Notes under the pieces: model-generated | What the model was told of the DNA's origin: nothing | Seen by the model: the letters and a program-made list of their open reading frames with translations, nothing else | The model's database searches: none | In this document: positions 1 through 5,162 of the stretch, one piece after another | Numbering within the stretch: the stretch's first letter is position 1 | Layout of the letters: every line of letters begins with the position of its first letter | Position numbers and translations under genes: made by a program | Assembly (NCBI GenBank): GCA_937875805.1 | Contig: CALFHG010000007.1 | Span: forward strand, 1-8,715 | DNA: 8,715 bases | Direction: 5' to 3' | DNA from: an uncultured Nitrosopumilaceae archaeon | GTDB lineage: Archaea > Thermoproteota > Nitrososphaeria > Nitrososphaerales > Nitrosopumilaceae

Positions 1-615
1 AAAATATGAAAATGCATCATGAAATGCAATAAAATCATTATTACAATTAGATAATTCAGTTCTAATTTTTAAATCAAGTAAATCTAATTTTTCACTATAT
101 TGTACAGCATTTGCGTGATAAAACTCTCCATTTTCAGGATCATGATTTGAAAAAGCTAGTGCAATATTTTGTACTTGTTTTTTTGCATAAACAGGATTTA
201 GCCAAATATGTGGATCAGTAGTATTTTCTTGATCTAAATTATTAATTAAAATTCCATCACTTGTATCAATTATAATTCCTTGATAATTATTTTCAGCCAA
301 ATTATCCACCCAATTTTCAAAACCTATTCCATTAATTATAATTAAATCAGATTTTTGAATCTCTTGAACATCTTTTATGGTTGGTTCCCAATCATGTGGT
401 TCAACTCCAACTGGAACTAGTAATCTAACATCAACTTTGTCCTGTCCAACTATTTGTGAAAATTCATGAAGTGGATTAAACGATGAGATTACCTGCAGTT
501 TAGAATTATCAATTGGAGTATACTGTTGATTGGAATTAGTACTGTAAACAACAATTGATGTTAATGGAATTACTACTACAATAGCAATAATTGCTAGTTT
601 TGTTTGTGTATTCAC
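1..615 (-). CDS. Metal ABC transporter substrate-binding protein, ZnuA/TroA type (partial, C-terminus beyond the left edge)
   Basis: The frame is open from a GTG at 615 to the window edge, giving the first 205 residues; the ORF has no ATG start. Residues 6-24 are a hydrophobic signal or anchor helix without a lipobox cysteine. The mature part is a cluster-9 (ZnuA/TroA/PsaA) solute-binding protein: VGVEPHDWEPT around 70-79, TDPHIWLNP around 133-141, and FIAFHDAFSYF at 195-205 give the three conserved metal-ligand histidines H74, H136 and H199. The fourth ligand would lie beyond the edge. The family captures Zn2+ or Mn2+ outside the membrane and delivers it to an ABC permease. The His-rich loop typical of zinc-specific ZnuA proteins is absent between H74 and H136, so the metal cannot be named. 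It is divergent from a NikR-like regulator that probably controls it. GTG 615 is preferred because the signal helix begins there and a TATA box lies about 31 nt upstream. Confidence 0.9.
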   Translation of the reverse strand, partial: MNTQTKLAIIAIVVVIPLTSIVVYSTNSNQQYTPIDNSKLQVISSFNPLHEFSQIVGQDKVDVRLLVPVGVEPHDWEPTIKDVQEIQKSDLIIINGIGFENWVDNLAENNYQGIIIDTSDGILINNLDQENTTDPHIWLNPVYAKKQVQNIALAFSNHDPENGEFYHANAVQYSEKLDLLDLKIRTELSNCNNDFIAFHDAFSYF

Positions 616-640
616 AAAGCATCTCAATTTAGATTATTAA

Positions 641-652
641 TAAATTTATAAA
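641..652 (-). promoter_or_regulatory. TATA box of the metal-binding-protein gene
   Basis: On the minus strand this reads TTTATAAATTTA. Its centre is about 31 nt upstream of the GTG at 615, so transcription would start around 620 and leave a leader of only a few bases. It overlaps one arm of the inverted repeat at 651-667. Confidence 0.5.
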
Positions 653-667
653 ATCTTAATAAGATTT
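651..667. promoter_or_regulatory. Inverted repeat, candidate operator of the divergent metal regulator
   Basis: AAATCTT-aat-AAGATTT is a perfect 7-bp inverted repeat with a 3-bp spacer. It lies midway in the 90-bp gap between the divergent metal-transport and regulator genes and touches the TATA box at 641-652. A dimeric ribbon-helix-helix protein bound here could block the transporter promoter. The composition is very AT-rich, so a chance dyad is possible; the assignment is inferred from position. Confidence 0.4.
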
Positions 668-676
668 ATTGCTAAA

Positions 677-684
677 CTTATAAG
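677..684 (+). promoter_or_regulatory. TATA box of the nikR-like gene
   Basis: CTTATAAG is centred about 25 nt upstream of the ATG at 706. That places the transcription start at or next to the start codon, so the mRNA is likely leaderless, in keeping with the lack of a Shine-Dalgarno sequence before 706. Confidence 0.5.
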
Positions 685-705
685 ATAATTAATAACATTA
701 GGCAT

Positions 706-1089
706 ATGCCAATAGTTTCAATCTCTCTAAATGATGAAATGCTATCAGAATTAGACAAGCTTCAATCTTCAATGGGATTTTCTGGAAGGTCTGAAGCCAT
801 CAGAGCAGGGATTAGAACATTTGTTTCTGAAGAAAAACAAAAAGCCAATTTGTCAGGAAATATTCATGCCATTCTCTTGGTTGTACATAATGATGAATTT
901 GATCATATTGTTTCAGGAATTACACATAATTTTGAGGATTTAATCACAACACATCTTCATAGTAAAATTGAGAAGGAAAAATGCATGGAACTTTTTGTAA
1001 TTAATGGAGATGCAGAAAAAGTATCTACAATTACAAAAGATTTTCAGAGAAATAAGAATATGGATACTGTAAAGTTAGTGGCACTTTAA
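706..1089 (+). CDS. nikR: NikR-family metal-responsive ribbon-helix-helix transcriptional regulator
   Basis: This 127-residue protein has the two-domain NikR layout. Residues 3-45 form the ribbon-helix-helix DNA-binding domain (strand PIVSISLND, then helices through GRSEAIRAGIRTFV). Residues 52-127 form the ACT-like metal-binding and tetramerisation domain. Family members bind Ni2+ and then repress transport genes. Against E. coli NikR (recalled, ungapped with an offset of two) H76, H87 and C95 correspond to H74, H85 and C93, but H89 corresponds to K87; H83 lies close by. The square-planar nickel site may therefore be altered, and with a Zn/Mn-type binding-protein gene divergent from it, the metal sensed may not be nickel. 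Length is close to the usual 130-140. Transcription is probably leaderless. Its stop codon overlaps the stop of the converging PEFG gene. The family is clear; the effector is not. Confidence 0.85.
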   Translation: MPIVSISLNDEMLSELDKLQSSMGFSGRSEAIRAGIRTFVSEEKQKANLSGNIHAILLVVHNDEFDHIVSGITHNFEDLITTHLHSKIEKEKCMELFVINGDAEKVSTITKDFQRNKNMDTVKLVAL

Positions 1090-2441
1090 ATGAATAATTG
1101 ATTTCTTCTAGTTACAAAAATAATACTCATTGTAGAAATTACCAATATTAATAATGCAATAGTTCCAAATTCAGGTACAACAACTAGTACAAATTCAGTT
1201 TCTTGTCCTGTATTTCGAATATTTTCAAATTTGATAATTGCAGGACCTGTCTGATCTTCAGTAAATGTAAATTTTTCAAATTCTCCACCAACTTGAGCCA
1301 GTCCGGAAACACGATGAATTTCCTTACCATTTTGAATTATCACAAATGTATAGTCAGAACTTCTCAGAGGTTCATTAGTTCTTCCATCTCTAATTGTAAA
1401 AATAAAATTTGTAGCAACATCAGGTTCCACAACCATTGGATCCCATGAGAGGTTTATTTTGAAGTCTTCACTTTTTGTATATGCTTCTAATGGAAATGCT
1501 TTATCTGTACTCATAGAAATTGTAAATGTCATATTTTCAGGAAATTCACTAAGATCTTTTTTCATTTCATTTTTCAAATATCGCAAATGATCTTGTAACA
1601 AAACAAAATGAACTATTCTTTCATCATCTTCTGTATAGTCATCAACAGAAACTGAAGATTTGAATAATTCAATCCCATTTACATATCCAGAATAACTAGG
1701 TGCCAAAAATTCGACAAACTCTTTTGGGAAATGAGTCTCTACGTGAACCACAGAAACATGAGACATTTGTTTTTCACTCCAGTCAAATGGCATTTCAAAT
1801 GTTACTTGGTTAGCCTCATAATCATAATTGAAATTAGAAATTGTGTCAAAATACGACTTTGAACGAAAATCTACATCATTATTTTTAGAGTCTTTTTGAG
1901 TAAATGATACAGTCTCAATTACGCTCAAATCAGCATTATAGATTCCAGATTCTATGATATTTGTAGGCTCATCAATCGTTCGTATCTCAATTTCAAAATT
2001 ATACAAACCACTTGAATTAAACAATGGCCCTGTAATTTCTAGAGGATTAGATTCAGTTCCATGCCATGCTCCAAGCAATGAGTCTTGTTCACCATGAATT
2101 GTAATTTCATCTTCTTGTGTAGGATTGACTTTAATTTGTAAAACACCATCTTCTGCAAAGAAATAGTTTCTAAAGATCATTTCATTTTCATGAAACAGAC
2201 CAATCAGGAAAGTAACGTTTTTTGCATTTTCTTTTGTTGCATCTTCAGTTGCAGTAATTGTAATTTGTTCTTGATCATTTTCAAAAGTCAGTGGCATCTC
2301 TACAGAGATTGAAAGTTTTTTTCCTTCAATATTTATTGAAGAAATTGTGTCAAGACCAAATCCATGTCCATAAACACTACTTGCAGGAAACAACAAACAT
2401 GAAATCAATCCAAATATTACAAATTTTTTCAAAGATATCAT
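1086..2441 (-). CDS. Secreted PEFG-CTERM sorting-domain protein
   Basis: This is a 451-residue exported protein. Residues 1-25 are a signal peptide (Lys-Lys, hydrophobic core, Val-Tyr-Gly before the cut), so the predicted mature chain starts at H26 (HGFGLDT). Residues 26-420 look mostly beta-rich, with many alternating hydrophobic strands. The C-terminus carries the tripartite PEFG-CTERM signal: PEFG at 423-426, a hydrophobic helix at about 427-443, then Arg-Arg at 445-446. Such signals are known from ammonia-oxidising archaea and are thought to be processed by an archaeosortase, leaving the protein attached at the cell surface. The body contains WDPMVVEPDVATNFIFTI (333-350), which may open a second Ig-like domain. 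I recall similar HG-starting PEFG proteins in this phylum, but their function is unknown to me. The start lies 2 bp after the LON gene stop, so it is probably co-transcribed with LON. Confidence 0.88.
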   Translation of the reverse strand: MISLKKFVIFGLISCLLFPASSVYGHGFGLDTISSINIEGKKLSISVEMPLTFENDQEQITITATEDATKENAKNVTFLIGLFHENEMIFRNYFFAEDGVLQIKVNPTQEDEITIHGEQDSLLGAWHGTESNPLEITGPLFNSSGLYNFEIEIRTIDEPTNIIESGIYNADLSVIETVSFTQKDSKNNDVDFRSKSYFDTISNFNYDYEANQVTFEMPFDWSEKQMSHVSVVHVETHFPKEFVEFLAPSYSGYVNGIELFKSSVSVDDYTEDDERIVHFVLLQDHLRYLKNEMKKDLSEFPENMTFTISMSTDKAFPLEAYTKSEDFKINLSWDPMVVEPDVATNFIFTIRDGRTNEPLRSSDYTFVIIQNGKEIHRVSGLAQVGGEFEKFTFTEDQTGPAIIKFENIRNTGQETEFVLVVVPEFGTIALLILVISTMSIIFVTRRNQLFI

Positions 2442-2443
2442 AA

Positions 2444-3151
2444 TTATACTGTCAACAATTCTTCAACTCGCTTAATTAGTTCATCCATAGTTATTGCCTC
2501 TAAAATTGGCTGTAACTCATTTGGATCCTTGGCACCAATTGCAGATAGTGAGTAAATATAATCAACTGTTGGCAAATCAGTATCAAGATAGTATTGTTCT
2601 AAAACATGATTCAATGAATGTGAATCGACAATTTGAGGTAAAGATTGTTTAATGATTTTCTTTTTCCATAATTCAACTAATTTTTCCCATCTTTCAAGTG
2701 ATATATTTTCATCAATTTCAGGAATCATTTCAACTTCTGCTTGTATGTACATTTTTTCTTCTGTTCCAATTTTCTCATGTATTTCAGAAATTTCTTGATG
2801 ACCCTCAACTGAAAGAGGATCATAATTTACGGGTTGTGCAATAGATGGTGGAATGATTCTTTTAATTTTAAATGAGTTTCTTCCAATTGTTTCAATGTGT
2901 AATTGTAATCCATCCATGTTTACATCTTCACACTTAGAAATTTTAGCAATGGTACCTACTAATTTAGGGGAATTCCAGCCATTAACAGAATTATTTTCAT
3001 CAATCAAACATACTCCAAACTGACCATCACCAATCATGCAATCATCAACTAATTGCTTGTAGCGAGGCTCAAAAATCCGAAGTGGGAGTTCTTGTCTTGG
3101 AAATAAAACCAAGTCTAAGGGAAAAATTGGAATAATTTTTGTTCCGGTCAA
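2444..3151 (-). CDS. Stand-alone LON substrate-binding (N-terminal) domain protein
   Basis: The 235 residues match the N-terminal domain of Lon protease and related stand-alone proteins: PIFPLDLVLFP at 8-18, LPLRIFEPRY at 22-31, FGVCLI at 45-50, and IGRNSFKI at 89-96, followed by a helical C-terminal half (about 115-235). There is no AAA+ ATPase and no Ser-Lys peptidase domain, so this is not a protease by itself; in Lon the domain recognises substrates. The cellular role of the single-domain form is unknown. The start is TTG at 3151: an in-frame stop (TAG) sits directly before it, and the next Met is residue 39, inside the conserved domain. A TATA-like box 27 nt upstream suggests a leaderless transcript. 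It lies 50 bp behind pyrB and 2 bp ahead of the PEFG gene, probably in one transcription unit with both. Confidence 0.88.
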   Translation of the reverse strand: MTGTKIIPIFPLDLVLFPRQELPLRIFEPRYKQLVDDCMIGDGQFGVCLIDENNSVNGWNSPKLVGTIAKISKCEDVNMDGLQLHIETIGRNSFKIKRIIPPSIAQPVNYDPLSVEGHQEISEIHEKIGTEEKMYIQAEVEMIPEIDENISLERWEKLVELWKKKIIKQSLPQIVDSHSLNHVLEQYYLDTDLPTVDYIYSLSAIGAKDPNELQPILEAITMDELIKRVEELLTV

Positions 3152-3174
3152 CTAATCATATTGAAACGTCTCTA

Positions 3175-3181
3175 GATATAT
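3175..3181 (-). promoter_or_regulatory. Possible internal TATA box for the LON and PEFG genes
   Basis: The minus strand reads ATATATC, centred about 27 nt upstream of the TTG start at 3151, inside the 50-bp gap after pyrB. The spacing fits a leaderless archaeal transcript. Readthrough from pyrB is equally possible. Confidence 0.35.
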
Positions 3182-3201
3182 GGAATACGGATTTTCTAAA
3201 T

Positions 3202-4131
3202 TTAAAATCCATTCTCATTTAGAATCATACCTAAAAGAGCAGCACGAGTGTGTTTTCCATACTCAGCTTGCTCAAAGTACTTGGCATTTTTTGTTTTATC
3301 AACATCAGCTGAGATTTCATCAATTCTTGGTAATGGATGTAAAATTATTGAATCATCCTTCATTCGTTTTAGCATATCCAATCCTACAACATAACTTCCT
3401 TTGACTTTGAGATATTCTTCTTCATCAGGGAATCTCTCTTTTTGAATTCTTGTTACATAAAGAACATCAAGTTCATCAAGATCATCTTCAATGTTAGTGG
3501 ATTCAGTAAAGTCTAATTTCTTTTTTATTTCATAAGTTGAATCAGATCTTATTCTTAGTGATTCAGGAGAAATTAATCTAACATCAACATCATAATTTCC
3601 AAGTCCGTGTAATAGAGAGTAAACAGTTCGTCCATACTTTAGATCACCTACAATTCCAATTTTCAAACCATCAATCTTTTTCTTTTCTTTTTTGATTGTA
3701 AACAAATCTTGAATTGCCTGAGTTGGATGTTCTTCAGTACCACTACCTGCATTGATTACCGGTTTATCAGAAATTTCTGCAGCAAATCTACTTGAGCCAT
3801 CCATAGTGTGACGTAAAACTAGAACATCAGAATAAATCGACATTATCTTAACGGTATCAGCAAGACTCTCACCTTTTTGAGTTGATGAAGATGTTATATC
3901 AGAAATGCCTAATGAATTTCCACCAACGGATGCCATAGCAGAATTAAAACTAAGGCGAGTTCTAGTGCTTGGCTCATAAAACAAATATCCTAATGTATTA
4001 CCTTTGCAAATTTCCATTCTTTCAGGTAGGCTTAATTGCATAATTTTATCAGTAGATGAAAAGATAGTTTCTAGTTGATCTTTTGTATAATCCTTAATTG
4101 AGATGATATCTTTTTGGTAGAACTCGTTCAT
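3202..4131 (-). CDS. pyrB: Aspartate carbamoyltransferase, catalytic chain
   Basis: This 309-residue protein condenses carbamoyl phosphate with L-aspartate to N-carbamoyl-L-aspartate, the committed step of pyrimidine synthesis in the cytoplasm. The carbamoyl-phosphate site STRTRLSF is at 55-62, the mobile-loop lysine (STQKGESLADT) is K86, HPTQAIQDLFT begins at H135, and the aspartate-side HPLPRIDEI starts at 265; YVTRIQKERF is at 225-234. Length and motif order are those of the PyrB family, and the motifs separate it from ornithine carbamoyltransferase. The ATG at 4131 gives the normal N-terminus. It is the first gene of a leftward cluster with LON and PEFG. The regulatory chain pyrI is encoded divergently with only 41 bp between the start codons. 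No Shine-Dalgarno is evident, and the TATA-like box at 4156-4164 suggests a leaderless mRNA. Confidence 0.97.
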   Translation of the reverse strand: MNEFYQKDIISIKDYTKDQLETIFSSTDKIMQLSLPERMEICKGNTLGYLFYEPSTRTRLSFNSAMASVGGNSLGISDITSSSTQKGESLADTVKIMSIYSDVLVLRHTMDGSSRFAAEISDKPVINAGSGTEEHPTQAIQDLFTIKKEKKKIDGLKIGIVGDLKYGRTVYSLLHGLGNYDVDVRLISPESLRIRSDSTYEIKKKLDFTESTNIEDDLDELDVLYVTRIQKERFPDEEEYLKVKGSYVVGLDMLKRMKDDSIILHPLPRIDEISADVDKTKNAKYFEQAEYGKHTRAALLGMILNENGF

Positions 4132-4140
4132 TCTTTCAAT

Positions 4141-4148
4141 AATATATA
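4141..4148 (+). promoter_or_regulatory. TATA box of pyrI
   Basis: AATATATA is centred about 28 nt upstream of the ATG at 4173, predicting a transcription start next to that ATG. This favours ATG 4173 over the in-frame GTG at 4152, which would fall outside the transcript. The box lies between the TATA box and the start codon of pyrB. Confidence 0.5.
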
Positions 4149-4155
4149 CAGGTGA

Positions 4156-4164
4156 CTATACAAA
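4156..4164 (-). promoter_or_regulatory. TATA-like box of pyrB
   Basis: The minus strand reads TTTGTATAG, centred about 28 nt upstream of the pyrB ATG at 4131. It sits between the pyrI TATA box and the pyrI start, so the two core promoters interleave. It is weaker than the pyrI box, and the call depends mainly on spacing. Confidence 0.4.
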
Positions 4165-4172
4165 GTATTCTG

Positions 4173-4634
4173 ATGGAACAGTCCGACCTCATGGTTCGAC
4201 GAATTAAGGAAGGTACTGTAATTGATCATATAGACGAAGGAAAAGGTCTTCAGGTACTTAATGCATTAAGAATAGATGGTAAAGATGGCAGTCTAATCAC
4301 CATAGCTTTGAATGTTCCTAGTGGCAAATTTAAGAAAAAAGATATCATCAAAGTAGAAAATAAATTTCTAAAAGATGATGATACAAACAAGATAGCAGTT
4401 ATTGCACCAACAGCAACAATCAACATGATAAAAGGATACAAACTTGTTGAGAAGAGAAGGGTTTCATTACCTAATGAGATTGATAGAATTTTTAGATGTT
4501 CAAATCCTGATTGCATTACAAATAGTACAGAACACATAGAATCAGTAATGGATGTTATTGACAAACAAGGAAGAGTTCTCAAATGTAGATATTGTGCAAG
4601 AGTTTTGGATGTTAACAAGCTAAAATATAATTAA
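4173..4634 (+). CDS. pyrI: Aspartate carbamoyltransferase, regulatory chain
   Basis: With the ATG at 4173 the product has 153 residues, the length of E. coli PyrI, and several residues fall at the same numbers as recalled for that protein: nucleotide-site K60, N84, I86, Y89 and K94, and the zinc cysteines C109, C114, C138 and C141 (CSNPDC and CRYC). GTVIDHI at 14-20 is the family's N-terminal allosteric strand. PyrI dimers hold PyrB trimers together and bind ATP/CTP for feedback control. An in-frame GTG at 4152 would add seven residues, but it lies too close to the TATA box at 4141-4148 and breaks the match in numbering. pyrI is divergent from pyrB, not downstream of it as in most genomes. 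Its 3' end converges on the ATP synthase K gene. Confidence 0.95.
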   Translation: MEQSDLMVRRIKEGTVIDHIDEGKGLQVLNALRIDGKDGSLITIALNVPSGKFKKKDIIKVENKFLKDDDTNKIAVIAPTATINMIKGYKLVEKRRVSLPNEIDRIFRCSNPDCITNSTEHIESVMDVIDKQGRVLKCRYCARVLDVNKLKYN

Positions 4635-4640
4635 ATTAAA

Positions 4641-4660
4641 AATCTAAAAATTTGAAAAAT
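4641..4660 (-). terminator. T-rich terminator of the ATP synthase operon
   Basis: On the minus strand, just after the K stop codon, there are two five-T tracts (complement of 4655-4659 and 4646-4650) within the 38-bp gap to pyrI. Archaeal RNA polymerase terminates at such U-tracts without needing a hairpin, and no clear stem-loop is present. The plus strand has no comparable T run for pyrI. Confidence 0.45.
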
Positions 4661-4672
4661 ATTTACTTTGGA

Positions 4673-4978
4673 CTATTGTCCTAAGATGATAAACATCATA
4701 ACTATACCATAGATTGCGATTGACTCGACCATACCTACGAAGATGAATACCTTTGATTGTAAAGCTGGATTCTCACTAATGACTGCAAGACCTGCTGCAC
4801 CTACTTGACCAAGACCTATTCCTGCTCCACCGGCTGCAATACCAAATGCTAAGCCAGCACCTACGAGTTTCATAGAGTCGCCACTAGATGCAGAATCTTC
4901 TTGAGCAAATGCAACTCCAGTTGAACCTAGAATTGAAATTGCTGCTGCTGCCAAAAGTAACATGACGATAGTTTTCAT
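4673..4978 (-). CDS. atpK: A-type ATP synthase subunit K (c-ring proteolipid)
   Basis: The 101-residue membrane protein forms the ion-carrying rotor ring. Residues 1-26 are a signal-peptide-like helix ending Ala-Phe-Ala-Gln, followed by a short polar linker (27-35). The mature c-type hairpin has helix 1 at about 36-66 (glycine-rich, AGGAGIGLGQVGAAG), a short polar loop SENP at 68-71, and helix 2 at about 77-100. E85 in GMVESIAIYG is the ion-binding carboxylate. Q58 in helix 1, S86 and Y90 resemble the ligand set known for Na+-binding c subunits, so Na+ coupling is possible. It is the last operon gene, 52 bp after the 43-residue ORF, with its own TATA-like box, which would suit the need for many copies per enzyme. 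Whether the N-terminal helix is cleaved (two helices) or kept (three) cannot be decided here. Confidence 0.93.
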   Translation of the reverse strand: MKTIVMLLLAAAAISILGSTGVAFAQEDSASSGDSMKLVGAGLAFGIAAGGAGIGLGQVGAAGLAVISENPALQSKVFIFVGMVESIAIYGIVMMFIILGQ

Positions 4979-5002
4979 TTACGATCAAGCTCCATGATAT
5001 CC

Positions 5003-5011
5003 ATATTTAAA
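5003..5011 (-). promoter_or_regulatory. Possible separate TATA box for atpK
   Basis: The minus strand reads TTTAAATAT, centred about 29 nt upstream of the K ATG at 4978, predicting a start at or just before the ATG. A GGAG 11 nt upstream of that ATG could also serve translation of the operon mRNA, so both modes may operate. Confidence 0.4.
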
Positions 5012-5030
5012 TCATGATAAGATATTAGAT

Positions 5031-5162
5031 TCAAATTCGATCTAAAGTTTTCTTTTTGAATGATGTTAGATCGGTTTGAATAGATTTTACAAAATTATCG
5101 TAATCTCCATCTAGTTCCTTTTTTGATTTTTCAAGTAATTTTTTAATTTCTTCTTTTGCCAT
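5031..5162 (-). CDS. Small 43-residue charged protein inside the ATP synthase operon
   Basis: An ATG at 5162-5160 overlaps the last base of the subunit D stop (TAATG) and opens a 43-codon frame ending in TGA at 5031. An AGG lies 5 nt before the ATG, within the D C-terminal codons. The protein starts MAKEEIKKLLEKSKKELD and is lysine-rich (10 Lys, 1 Arg against 4 Glu and 5 Asp), with no Cys, no Trp and no membrane segment. Heptad-like spacing of Ile, Leu, Phe and Val suggests one or two amphipathic helices. I do not recognise a family. It is far shorter than the roughly 100-residue peripheral-stalk subunit H and lacks a known subunit signature. The stop-start coupling to D, and the fact that it fills most of the D-K gap, argue that it is translated. 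It could be a small accessory or assembly factor of the synthase; that is inference from position only. Confidence 0.65.
   Translation of the reverse strand: MAKEEIKKLLEKSKKELDGDYDNFVKSIQTDLTSFKKKTLDRI

Noticed and set aside
701..710. Perfect palindrome GGCATATGCC across the nikR start codon
   Set aside because: It could be an operator, but it is short, partly dictated by the start codon, and unsupported by a second copy near the transporter gene; too weak to annotate.
1203..1448. Plus-strand open frame inside the PEFG gene, rich in Cys and Ser
   Set aside because: Its composition is what the complement of the coding strand yields, with no promoter or ribosome site; a shadow frame.
3180..3404. 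Plus-strand 74-codon frame starting opposite the pyrB-LON gap and running over the pyrB 3' end
   Set aside because: It overlaps the conserved end of pyrB in antisense, shows no domain and has no convincing start signals.
4152..4172. GTG at 4152 as the start of pyrI (seven extra residues)
   Set aside because: It lies only a few bases after the TATA box, has no Shine-Dalgarno, and spoils the exact numbering match of the zinc cysteines and nucleotide-site residues obtained with ATG 4173.
4250..4618. Minus-strand 122-codon frame opposite pyrI
   Set aside because: Entirely antisense to a strongly conserved gene and without domain features.
4976..5002. Nine-codon frame (ATG at 5002 on the minus strand) ending in a TGA that overlaps the K start
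   Set aside because: Too short to judge, and it would fall outside the predicted leaderless K transcript; probably chance.
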